10,640 bases of DNA from Methylacidiphilaceae bacterium UBA1321. Lineage in GTDB: Bacteria > Verrucomicrobiota > Verrucomicrobiia > Methylacidiphilales > UBA1321. A model generated the notes under the pieces. It saw nothing but the letters and a program-made list of their open reading frames with translations, was not told the origin of the DNA and did no database searches. A program made the translations under genes and the position numbers. The stretch covers positions 7,660 to 18,299 of the forward strand of contig DBTH01000051.1 of NCBI GenBank assembly GCA_002306945.1. Reading direction: 5' to 3'. This document shows positions 1 through 7,098 of the stretch, piece after piece. The stretch's first letter is position 1. Each line of letters starts with the position of its first letter.

Positions 1-1446
1 CCAAACAGTAAAGTGAGTTCGCAACAGACCATATCAGTTGCAGCCTGTGGTGCCGATTCCACTGCCAGTCAATGCTCGACTGAAGCCATCCAATCATGCA
101 TAGACCGGGCGGCGCAAGTAGGTGGAACCGTCGTTTTCCCCAAAGGACGTTACCTTTCGGGCGGATTGATTTTGCGCAGCGGCGTCACGTTGCAATTTCT
201 GGAGGGAAGTGAATTACTTGGAATTTCGGACGTGGAGGCTTATCCCCAGCGGACGATCTGGAAGGATTCCCTTCATCCACTTCCGCACCGGGCGTTGCTG
301 CTGGGGGAAAATGTCGAAAACGTTGCCTTGCTCGGGCCGGGAACGCTCAACGGGCAGGGCGGTCTTTTTTCGGGCGACGGACAGTCAGGTGACAAATATC
401 TGCGCCCGGTTGTTATCCATATTCGCAACGGACGTCATATTCGGGTGGAAAATCTGAAGCTGAAAAATTCGGCCATCTGGATGCAAAGTTACGAACGGTG
501 CGAGGATCTGCGGATTCACGGCCTGACCGTCGATAATGTCTCCAGCCATTGCAACGACGGGCTGGATATTGTTTCCTGTCGGGATGTTGTCATTAGCAAT
601 TGCCGGTTGTGTGCCGACGACGACGGACTTTGCTTCAAGAGCTTCGAGAATGTTCCCTGCGAATCCATAGAGGTCAGAGACTGTTTCATTTCCTCCCATT
701 GTAATGCGATCAAAATCGGCACGGAATCCTATGGGGATTTTCGCCATATCCGGGTGAGTCATTGCGTCGTGAGTCCCATGGAAAATACGCAGACTTTTTG
801 GGGCTGTCGTGGGGGACTTTCTGGGATTCTCGTCAGCAGCATGGACGGGGCGGTAGTGGAGGATGTTTGCTTCGACCATATCCGGATCCAGGGAACGCGT
901 TGTCCTGTTTTTATGCGACTTGGTGATCGGGGGAGGGTGTACAATCGCGCCGACAGCCGCAAACAGCCGGGTTCAATCCGGGCGATTTCCTTTCAAAATA
1001 TCGAGGTGAGTAACGGCGGAAGCATGGGGCTGGAAATCAGCGCCATACCTGGAACTCGAATCGAAGAGGTCACTTTTGCCGAATGTCATTTCGAGTTTAC
1101 AGGCGGAGGTCCAGTGGAACCGGAGTGGACGGCTCCCTGTCCAGTGCCTGAAGTGGATGCGGCAGCCTACCCCAATCCGGGGATTCACGGGTACCCGCCG
1201 AGTTGGGCGATGTTTGTCCGGAGGGTGGCTGGATTGAAAATCAATGGGGGGAGTTTTGGACATCGATCATCTGAGATCCGTCCCGCGATCATTGCCGATG
1301 ATGTTCAAAACCTTAAACTCGACGGCGTGAAATTTCCAGAAAATGGAGGGCAAGCCATACAATGGATTCCACAAGGAAATGAGCGGCCACAGCCAGTATT
1401 TAGCAAGTTGACCAATCCCCGCTTGTTGTCGAGATACCAGAGATAA
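1..1446 (+). CDS. Glycoside hydrolase family 28 protein (polygalacturonase/rhamnogalacturonase-like), probably 5'-partial
   Basis: This is a right-handed beta-helix glycosidase of the GH28 type, a family that hydrolyses galacturonosyl or related linkages in pectin-like polysaccharides by inversion. The N-terminal pattern (residues 8-60, numbering from the GTG at 13) matches the usual GH28 opening, with the GGTVVFPKGRYLSGG segment at 37-51. The catalytic region follows: NDGLD at 181-185, DDDGLCFKS at 202-210 (D203/D204 correspond to the GDD aspartates), and SHCNAIKIG at 228-236 with the family histidine at H229. The usual glycine after that histidine is Cys. The protein is about 477 residues, normal for the family. 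No signal peptide is visible, but the frame is open to base 1, so the true start and any leader may lie upstream. GTG at 13 is the only start seen and has no Shine-Dalgarno. The substrate is not determinable. The family call is firm; the activity is inferred. Confidence 0.88.
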   Translation, partial: PNSKVSSQQTISVAACGADSTASQCSTEAIQSCIDRAAQVGGTVVFPKGRYLSGGLILRSGVTLQFLEGSELLGISDVEAYPQRTIWKDSLHPLPHRALLLGENVENVALLGPGTLNGQGGLFSGDGQSGDKYLRPVVIHIRNGRHIRVENLKLKNSAIWMQSYERCEDLRIHGLTVDNVSSHCNDGLDIVSCRDVVISNCRLCADDDGLCFKSFENVPCESIEVRDCFISSHCNAIKIGTESYGDFRHIRVSHCVVSPMENTQTFWGCRGGLSGILVSSMDGAVVEDVCFDHIRIQGTRCPVFMRLGDRGRVYNRADSRKQPGSIRAISFQNIEVSNGGSMGLEISAIPGTRIEEVTFAECHFEFTGGGPVEPEWTAPCPVPEVDAAAYPNPGIHGYPPSWAMFVRRVAGLKINGGSFGHRSSEIRPAIIADDVQNLKLDGVKFPENGGQAIQWIPQGNERPQPVFSKLTNPRLLSRYQR

Positions 1447-1527
1447 GAGGGACTCGAAGGAACGCCGTTTTTCCCTTCTCCGAAGATACCGGGATACAAC
1501 GGATTATTTTAATCACTGGGGGTTTAA

Positions 1528-1555
1528 TTCCCCGCCGCTTGCGGCGAAAGGGGAA
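1528..1555. repeat. GC-rich hairpin repeat, copy 1
   Basis: The core CCCCGCCGCTTGCGGCG (1530-1546) forms a 5-bp stem (1533-1537 with 1542-1546) around a CTTG loop. The flanking TTCCC and GGGAA can extend the stem across an AAAG bulge. It matches the element at 1604-1620 in 16 of 17 bases, in the same orientation. No T-run follows directly, so it is a poor terminator on its own. It may be a small dispersed palindromic element. Confidence 0.6.
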
Positions 1556-1603
1556 AGAAAATAAATTGCATAAGGATTATCAAATTAGCCTATTCTGAAA
1601 ATA

Positions 1604-1623
1604 CCCCGCAGCTTGCGGCGGGG
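1604..1623. terminator. GC-rich hairpin repeat, copy 2; possible bidirectional terminator
   Basis: CCCCGCAGCTTGCGGCGGGG folds into an 8-pair stem with one A-G mismatch and a CTTG loop. On the plus strand it is followed by the T-rich stretch 1625-1638, so it could end the glycosidase transcript. On the minus strand it sits six bases past the stop codon of the remnant frame (TAA, complement of 1629-1631) and is followed by TATTTTC. It shares 16 of 17 core bases with the hairpin at 1530-1546, so it may be a repeat element that also serves as a terminator. Confidence 0.5.
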
Positions 1624-1628
1624 ATTCT

Positions 1629-2025
1629 TTATTTGTTTTGGAGCAGGTTTTGTTGGTTCATCCACGTCATGGTTTCACTTAAGTTGCGGCCGTGGAATAC
1701 CGTACCGTCACCCAATCGATTGATTCTCTCGTGAGCAAGACTGCGAAAGAGTCGTCGCATGTCGATAGCCGGAGCCTTCTTCCAAAAGTTGACGGCCTTG
1801 ATCGATGATGCTTTTTAAGCGTAACTCGAACCAATGGCGATAGAGATAGATGACCGGGTAAACGAGAAAGTCGGTCCCAGTCGGGCTGGCAGCGAGGGAT
1901 TCGATGAGACGTTGAGCGGCTCGAAGATAACCTTCGGTCATCAATTCGTGCGTTGCTCCGGGATAGTTCAGACCTGCTTTGAGTTGCCAATCGCTGTCGC
2001 CGTTAAAGAGGGATTCGTGGCTCAA
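1629..2025 (-). pseudogene. Frameshifted remnant of an uncharacterised protein (YPVIYLYRHWFELRLK-type)
   Basis: Read on the minus strand from a TTG at 2025, the first about 90 residues look like real protein: NYPGATHELMTEGYLRAAQ, then DFLVYPVIYLYRHWFELRLK, then LLEEGSG. I recognise this pattern from conserved uncharacterised bacterial proteins, possibly HEPN-like alpha-helical ones, but cannot name the family. Near 1755-1765 the frame ends in non-coding-looking residues and soon meets a stop at 1708-1710. A different frame continues plausibly as DMRRLFRSLAHERINRLG and FHGRNLSETMTWMNQQ to a TAA at 1629. Joining them needs a net +1 (or -2) base change. Together they would give about 130 residues, which I think is shorter than full-length relatives. 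It lies just beyond the 3' end of tRNA-Leu on the same strand. I call it a decayed gene; a sequencing error is the main alternative. Confidence 0.5.
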
Positions 2026-2122
2026 GACTTCCCGTTATGCATTTCGGAGGATCTATGGCGTATAATTTCGACCCTATTCCAAACGATTTCAAAGCAACCC
2101 AAACAGTTACTGGATTTTCTCA

Positions 2123-2154
2123 ACTTCTTCATAGCATGCTGATTATGAAGAAGT
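2123..2154. repeat. Perfect 10-bp inverted repeat abutting the tRNA-Leu 3' end
   Basis: ACTTCTTCAT (2123-2132) and ATGAAGAAGT (2145-2154) are exact reverse complements separated by 12 bases; the spacer begins with the palindrome AGCATGCT (2133-2140). On the tRNA strand the hairpin starts at the discriminator base, so the primary transcript would fold right after the tRNA body. There is no T-run after it, so it is not a classical Rho-independent terminator. It might be a 3'-processing or stabilising structure, or the end of an old insertion. Confidence 0.5.
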
Positions 2155-2234
2155 GCGCTCGAGAGGACTCGAACCTCCATGGTTTTACCCACTAGAACCT
2201 GAATCTAGCGCGTCTGCCATTTCGCCACGAGCGC
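2154..2234 (-). tRNA. tRNA-Leu (anticodon CAG)
   Basis: On the minus strand the 81-base gene folds as a class II tRNA. The acceptor stem GCGCTCG (2234-2228) pairs with CGAGCGC (2161-2155), and the discriminator is A (2154). The anticodon stem CTAGA/TCTAG encloses the loop TTCAGGT, giving anticodon CAG (complement of 2199-2201), which reads leucine codon CUG. A long variable arm (TGG and CCA pairing) fits leucine. The T-loop reads TTCGAGT. The 3' CCA is not encoded and must be added after transcription. The gene points away from the operon at 2434. Confidence 0.96.
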
Positions 2235-2314
2235 GTTTTACTCCAGCCTGAAATGGCCGGGTTTGGTTACTTTAAGACATACGGCGTTAAGCTGGCAAGG
2301 AGAATTGAATCTGC

Positions 2315-2358
2315 TGGGGCATAAATAATGGCGCTCGGGTGTTATTATTTATGACCCA
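2315..2358. promoter_or_regulatory. Candidate operator: 15-bp inverted repeat with one mismatch
   Basis: TGGGGCATAAATAAT (2315-2329) and ATTATTTATGACCCA (2344-2358) are reverse complements at 14 of 15 positions, separated by 14 bases. The inner 10 bp are perfect. The arms are AT-rich in a GC-rich setting, unlike a terminator stem. The centre is about 100 bases upstream of the five-gene operon and about 100 bases upstream of tRNA-Leu in the other direction, so it sits where both divergent promoters should be. A dimeric regulator site is the simplest reading. I see no convincing -35/-10 pair; TTGTCA at 2390-2395 is a weak candidate without a good -10. Confidence 0.4.
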
Positions 2359-2433
2359 ACAGGAGGGGCGTTTATTGGCGCGAAATCTCTTGTCAATTGG
2401 GCCACGCCGTTCATTCTTGCCTGATTCTCAGGG

Positions 2434-5127
2434 ATGTTCCGTATATCACAGATGAATCGGATCGGGTTACCGTTGCGCTTCGGATGCAAGGGAGTGTGGT
2501 GGTTTTGTCTCTGTCTTCTTTTCTGGTGCGTCACTTCCTTGATGGCACAAGCGGCCTCACAGGCTTTAATTGTCGTTGGTTTGACCGGATCGGAAACCGA
2601 CCGGGATAATTTCGTTTCGATTGCGGATCAGGTGCGCAAAGGACTGGTTCAACGCGGTTTCAAACCCGAGACAATCACTACGCTCGGCACCGACGCCAAA
2701 AACAAAATTTCGCGCGAAGCGATTCTCAAGGCGATTCAATCGACGGCGGGTTCGTTGCAGACGGCGGACGATTTCTGGTTGATTCTGCTCGGCCACAGTG
2801 GGCGCGCATCGGACAATCAACCGGCTTTTCAAGTCAAAGGGACGCGATTGACGGCGGGTGATTTGCAAGGGGCGTTGCGCGGATTGAAGGCGAGGCAGAC
2901 GATTTTTATCGGGACGGAAAACGGCGCGGCGTACATCCCGCTTTTGAAGAATGACCGGTCGTTGATTCTGGCCGCGACGGATGCGGAAGGGGAGATCAAT
3001 CAGCCGCGGTTCCCGGAGAAATGGGCGGCGGCGTTGTCGGAGAATCCGACGTGGACTCCGGTGCAGGTGGCGGCGCGCGCGAGCCAGTTGGTCGAGAAGG
3101 AATACGAGAGCAATATGTTGGCGCAGGGCGAAAACGCTAAGCTCTACGATCCGATCAGCGACAAGATTCTTTCGGCTCCGTTCGGTGTGAAGGATCTCAG
3201 TTCCGGCTTGGCGGCGCGGCCCGGTGCTCCCGGTTTGACGCCGGTCGATCCGGCTGACATCGATATTCCGAAGGACAAGCAGCGTTATCACCGCGAGGCG
3301 GCCACTGCGGAGACCAAGGCCATTATCGCCGAGGCGCACAAGGCGGCCAATCCCGAAGGTCATTCGGCTCTTGTGATGCAGGAGTCGGTCGATTACACGG
3401 TCAATCCGTCTTTCGTTACGGTCGAACAACATTTGTTGCGCGTCTACATTGCCAATGAAGAGGCGGTCGAGGAATGGTCGCGCTATTCGTTTCCGAACGA
3501 TCCGGGGTTGGTGACGTCGAAGATTCCTTCCGCGCGGGTGATTTTGCCCGACGCTTCGGCTTTTGTGATGAACGTCGACAAGGTCAGCGGAACGGTCGAT
3601 TCCGGCCCGACCTGTTCCTCGTGTCCGGTGCGGTTGCTTTTGCCCGAGGTGCATGCCGGTTGCGTGGTCGAAGTAGCCTGGCGCATTGAGGGGCAATCGC
3701 CTGGTTCGCTACCGTTTTTTTACGAAGAGATTCCCGTTCAGCGGCACGTTCCGGTGTTGCATGCCGACTATACGGTGAAGGTGCCGAAGAAGGGCAAGTT
3801 CAAGTATCGGTTGAAGAATCTGGAATCGGCCCCGGTGGTGAGCGAAACGGAAAATTCGCAAGTGGTGAAGTGGGCTTTCCCGAACGGCCTGCCTGCGTTC
3901 GAATCGTTGCCGTACGATCCTCCGGCGCGCGACATGGTGGCGCTGTTGCAAATCGGCTCGATGGAAAGCTGGAACGATTTCGTCGCGTGGTTCCGGCGCA
4001 TTGCCAAGGACAGTGACAAGTCCGGGCCTGAAGTGGCGGTGTTGGCGAAGGAAATTTCACGCGATCACCCGAAGCGTGCGGACAAGATCAAGGCGGCGTT
4101 CGAATATGTTTCGGGTCTGCGTTACGTGGCGATTGAAATAGGCGTTCACGCGTTCCGTCCCCGCACTCCGGCGGAGGTGCTGAACAACCGTTACGGCGAT
4201 TGCAAGGACAAGGCCAATCTTCTCGCGGCACTGTTGCGCGAAATGGGCATTCCGTCATCGATAGCACTCATCAACCGCATGTCATCGACCGATGAGGATT
4301 TCCCCGGCTGGCAATTCAATCACGCGATCACCTATGTTGCGCCCGCGCCCGACCAAGGGCAGAAAGAGGGTGTCTGGCTTGATACGACCGACACGACAAC
4401 TCCGTATGGATTTGTTGCGCCGGGAAATCTTGGCCGTACGGCGCTGGTGTTGCCGCCGAACCAGGTCAACGGACAATTCCTCGCGGTGACCGATCCGAAC
4501 CGTTCCGTCACGCAGCAGCAGGAATGGTGGGAATGGGTTCAGGGCGACAACGGCCAGTGGACCGGCACGCTCAAGAAGGAATGGGGCGGCCTGGCTGAAT
4601 ATTCGCAGCGGCTCGAACTGAAAGGAAGGACTCCGGCTCAGCGGCAATTTTTGTTGCAGGAGGATTTGACCGAGGAAGCGCTCGGGGTGGATTTCACCAC
4701 TGTGGCGGTTTCGGATGTGACCGATCTGTCGGTGCCGTTGCATTTGACGGCCAATGTCACCGGTCGCGATCTGGCGTGCCGGGTTCTCGGTTCCAAGTTG
4801 CTCACCCAGATGGCTCCGCCTGTGCGAAACCGCGCTCTCGTTCTCAATGACGGCCAACCGCTTGAAGCGATGCGCAAGGTGCGACTGGTCTTTGCCAAGC
4901 CGGTTCCGGCGCCCGCCCGCAAGGAGTTGAAGTCGGTCGTTTGGGACGGCTGCGGTCTGCAACTCGACTACCAACAGCGTTGGCTCGATGAACGCACCTG
5001 CGAGCGGGTGGAGAAGATCGCTTTGACGAAACCGGTGATTGCCAGCCGCGACTACGCCTCGGTTCGAGTTGGTCTGCAACAATGGCTGCGGCAGGTGCGT
5101 GCCGCCCAGGAGGCGCTGCCCGAATAA
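2434..5127 (+). CDS. Exported transglutaminase-like protein with DUF3857 and an N-terminal inactive C13-like domain
   Basis: This protein of 897 residues is the first gene of the operon. A hydrophobic leader (about residues 20-40, ending AQA|AS) predicts export. Residues about 44-250 resemble a caspase-fold peptidase C13 (legumain-type) domain: ALIVVGL strand, LLGHSG with H121, then IFIGTENGAA where the catalytic Cys-Ser-Gly would be expected, so it is probably inactive. Residues about 310-470 match DUF3857, the domain that commonly precedes bacterial transglutaminase domains. Residues about 540-660 form the transglutaminase/protease-like core with C590 in NRYGDCKDKANLL, H630 in FNHAITY and D650 in WLDTTD, an intact triad. 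Residues 680-897 are a beta-rich tail without a recognised motif. Start ATG 2434 gives the longest frame; ATG 2452 (Met7) gives a more typical leader. Neither has a clear Shine-Dalgarno. The reaction (amide transfer or hydrolysis) and substrate are unknown. Confidence 0.85.
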   Translation: MFRISQMNRIGLPLRFGCKGVWWFCLCLLFWCVTSLMAQAASQALIVVGLTGSETDRDNFVSIADQVRKGLVQRGFKPETITTLGTDAKNKISREAILKAIQSTAGSLQTADDFWLILLGHSGRASDNQPAFQVKGTRLTAGDLQGALRGLKARQTIFIGTENGAAYIPLLKNDRSLILAATDAEGEINQPRFPEKWAAALSENPTWTPVQVAARASQLVEKEYESNMLAQGENAKLYDPISDKILSAPFGVKDLSSGLAARPGAPGLTPVDPADIDIPKDKQRYHREAATAETKAIIAEAHKAANPEGHSALVMQESVDYTVNPSFVTVEQHLLRVYIANEEAVEEWSRYSFPNDPGLVTSKIPSARVILPDASAFVMNVDKVSGTVDSGPTCSSCPVRLLLPEVHAGCVVEVAWRIEGQSPGSLPFFYEEIPVQRHVPVLHADYTVKVPKKGKFKYRLKNLESAPVVSETENSQVVKWAFPNGLPAFESLPYDPPARDMVALLQIGSMESWNDFVAWFRRIAKDSDKSGPEVAVLAKEISRDHPKRADKIKAAFEYVSGLRYVAIEIGVHAFRPRTPAEVLNNRYGDCKDKANLLAALLREMGIPSSIALINRMSSTDEDFPGWQFNHAITYVAPAPDQGQKEGVWLDTTDTTTPYGFVAPGNLGRTALVLPPNQVNGQFLAVTDPNRSVTQQQEWWEWVQGDNGQWTGTLKKEWGGLAEYSQRLELKGRTPAQRQFLLQEDLTEEALGVDFTTVAVSDVTDLSVPLHLTANVTGRDLACRVLGSKLLTQMAPPVRNRALVLNDGQPLEAMRKVRLVFAKPVPAPARKELKSVVWDGCGLQLDYQQRWLDERTCERVEKIALTKPVIASRDYASVRVGLQQWLRQVRAAQEALPE

Positions 5128-5155
5128 TTTTCAATACACGACGGAAACCCAATCT

Positions 5156-6160
5156 ATGACCTATACTTCTCCTCCCATCTCGGAACAACAAGTGACGGAA
5201 CTGCGCCAACTGGCCGCGCTGCACCAGCAGGTCAAAGGCGAACTGGCCAAGCGGATCATCGGCCAGGACGAAATCATCCGCGATCTCTTCGTTGCTCTGA
5301 TGGCGCAAGGCCACAGCCTGATGGTCGGCGTTCCAGGGTTGGGCAAGACGATGCTCGTCAAGACGCTGGCCGACATCCTCGATCTGCGATTCAACCGTAT
5401 CCAGTTCACTCCTGATCTGATGCCGAGCGACATCACCGGTTCCGAGATTATTGAGGAGAGCGGCGACGGGAAGCGCGCGTTCCGGTTTGTGCCGGGCCCT
5501 GTCTTTTCCAATCTCCTGCTCGCAGACGAAATCAACCGCACACCGCCCAAGACCCAGGCCGCTCTGCTCGAAGCGATGCAGGAACGCCACGTCACGGTCG
5601 CGGGCAAGACCTACGCGTTACCATCGCCCTTCTTTGTCCTCGCCACGCAAAATCCGATTGAGCAGGAGGGCACCTATCCGCTTCCGGAAGCGCAATTGGA
5701 TCGCTTCATGTTCTGCCTGCGGATCGATTATCCGACACCCGAGGAAGAGGTCGACATTATGTTGCGCACGACTGTTGGCGCGGAGGCGGTGCTGGAAAAG
5801 CAACTCGATGCGGAACAGATTTTGAGCATGCAACAGGCAGTTCGCGCCGTGCCGGTGCCGACATCGGTGGCGGAATTCGCCGTGCGGCTGGTTCAATCAA
5901 CCCGGCCGCAAAGTCCGACCTCGCCCGAACTGGTGAAGCGTTATCTCCAATGGGGAGCTGGTCCGCGCGCTTCGCAATATCTTGCGTTGGCGGGTAAGGT
6001 GCTCGCGGTGCTCGACGGTCGTTTCAACGTTGCGCAGGAGGATGTTTCTTCGGCCGCGCGGATGGTGTTGCGCCACCGGTTGATTGCCAATTATCACGCT
6101 GAGGCTGACCAGGTAACCACCGACCAGATCATCGATCAATTGGTCGAAAAAGCCGGTTGA
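5156..6160 (+). CDS. MoxR-family AAA+ ATPase
   Basis: This cytoplasmic ATPase of 334 residues is of usual MoxR length. It shows Walker A GVPGLGKT at 58-65, Walker B LLLADE at 120-125, sensor 1 in ATQNP at 163-167 (N166), and the family-typical stretch GTYPLPEAQLDRF at 172-184 with the putative arginine finger R183. The C-terminal lid helices follow (about 255-334). MoxR proteins form hexamers and act as chaperones with vWA-domain partners, which here are the next two genes. The frame is open further upstream to 5039, but that part overlaps the previous gene in another frame; ATG 5156 lies 28 bases after its stop and gives the standard N-terminus. No strong ribosome binding site is visible. 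The family is certain; its client is unknown. Confidence 0.96.
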   Translation: MTYTSPPISEQQVTELRQLAALHQQVKGELAKRIIGQDEIIRDLFVALMAQGHSLMVGVPGLGKTMLVKTLADILDLRFNRIQFTPDLMPSDITGSEIIEESGDGKRAFRFVPGPVFSNLLLADEINRTPPKTQAALLEAMQERHVTVAGKTYALPSPFFVLATQNPIEQEGTYPLPEAQLDRFMFCLRIDYPTPEEEVDIMLRTTVGAEAVLEKQLDAEQILSMQQAVRAVPVPTSVAEFAVRLVQSTRPQSPTSPELVKRYLQWGAGPRASQYLALAGKVLAVLDGRFNVAQEDVSSAARMVLRHRLIANYHAEADQVTTDQIIDQLVEKAG

Positions 6161-6176
6161 TTCGTTCCGCAATTTT

Positions 6177-7091
6177 ATGGTTGGCACGCTGACATTGCCG
6201 TCGATGAAGCCGCTCGACATCGAGTTGCTATCCGACTTGCCCGGTCTTGAACTCAAGGCTCGCTATGTCATGGACGGTTTCCTGAGCGGTCTGCATCGCA
6301 GCCCGTACAAGGGCTTCAGCGTGGAATTCGCCCAATACCGCGCGTATCAGCCCGGAGACGATCTGCGGCGGCTGGACTGGCGGTTGTACGGGCGCACGGA
6401 TCGCTTGCAGGTGCGCGAGTACGAAGCCGAGACGCAGATGCGGGTCATTGTCTGCGTAGATGTGAGTCCGTCGATGCGTTACGGCAGCGCGACGAAAGGA
6501 CTGACCAAGCTCGATTATGCAAGGATGGTGGCGGCAAGTCTGGCGATGTTGGCTCAGCGGCAGCGCGATGCCGTCGGTCTGGCCGTGCTCGGAGGGAAGC
6601 TGGAGGATTTCCTGCGGCCCAAGTCGTCGCTGTCGAATTTGCATACCCTCTGGTCGTTGCTCGAACGCGATCCGGGCCGCGTGGCTCCCCGGTTGGCGGC
6701 GAGTTTGCAGGAGGCGGCACCGCTGATGCGCCGGCGGGGAATTGTGGTGATCCTGAGCGATTTTTACGAGGACATGGAACCGCTCCGCGCGGCCCTGCGG
6801 CGGTTGCGCCATGCGCGGCACGATGTGATCGCGCTCCAGATTCTCGACCCGGCAGAGATCGATTTCAATTTCGAAGGACGTGGCACTTTCGTCGATCTGG
6901 AAACCGGGGCGCGGATCAAGGCAGGTGTGGACGAAATCCGGGAGAGTTACCTCGAACGGTTCGGGAATTTCCTGAAAGAGACGCGCGAAATGTTCCGCGA
7001 TCACGGGGCCGACTTTGAGCTCTTGCGAACCGACCGCGATCCGTTGCCTGCGTTGAGCGCCTATCTGGCGCGGAGGGAGCATTTGCTCTGA
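6177..7091 (+). CDS. DUF58 domain protein with vWA-type MIDAS motif
   Basis: This protein of 304 residues belongs to the DUF58 family that almost always accompanies MoxR ATPases. The signature is clear: GFSVEFAQYRAYQPGDDLRR (46-65) continuing LDWRLYGRTDRLQVREYE (66-83). A vWA-like fold follows with the metal-site motif DVSPS at 95-99 and a second acidic strand VVILSDF at 190-196. No membrane segment is present, so it is probably cytosolic or peripheral, bridging the ATPase and the membrane proteins. It starts 16 bases after the ATPase stop. ATG 6177 gives the longest product; ATG 6204 (Met10, MKPLDIEL) fits the usual family start equally well. Neither has a Shine-Dalgarno, so translation is probably coupled to the upstream gene. 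Confidence 0.93.
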   Translation: MVGTLTLPSMKPLDIELLSDLPGLELKARYVMDGFLSGLHRSPYKGFSVEFAQYRAYQPGDDLRRLDWRLYGRTDRLQVREYEAETQMRVIVCVDVSPSMRYGSATKGLTKLDYARMVAASLAMLAQRQRDAVGLAVLGGKLEDFLRPKSSLSNLHTLWSLLERDPGRVAPRLAASLQEAAPLMRRRGIVVILSDFYEDMEPLRAALRRLRHARHDVIALQILDPAEIDFNFEGRGTFVDLETGARIKAGVDEIRESYLERFGNFLKETREMFRDHGADFELLRTDRDPLPALSAYLARREHLL

Positions 7092-7098
7092 CAAGACG

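Larger units (their letters stand above)
1447..2153. other. Low-density spacer between the glycosidase gene and tRNA-Leu
   Basis: This stretch of about 700 bases holds no intact gene. It contains two related GC-rich hairpins (1530-1546 and 1604-1623), a degraded minus-strand reading frame (about 2025-1629), and an inverted repeat next to the tRNA (2123-2154). It is visibly more AT-rich than the operon to its right. A short plus-strand frame (2055-2195, 46 codons) starts behind a good GGAGG at 2046-2050 but runs antisense into the tRNA, so it is not called as a gene. The mixture of a broken gene, repeats and a tRNA resembles the scar of a past insertion; this is inference. Confidence 0.6.

Noticed and set aside
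1824..1837. ACTCGAACC-ATGG resembling part of the tRNA-Leu T-arm (2167-2182), a possible att-site repeat
   Set aside because: The match is short and gapped, and it falls in the conserved FELRL codons of the remnant protein, so chance is the better explanation.
2566..3696. Long minus-strand open frame opposite the transglutaminase gene
   Set aside because: It is Arg-rich and low in hydrophobic order, matches no family pattern, and lies wholly opposite a gene with clear catalytic motifs. This is a usual mirror effect of GC-biased codons.
5039..5155. Upstream extension of the MoxR frame
   Set aside because: It overlaps the end of the transglutaminase gene and adds a Cys/Arg-rich stretch unlike MoxR N-termini; ATG 5156 is the natural start.
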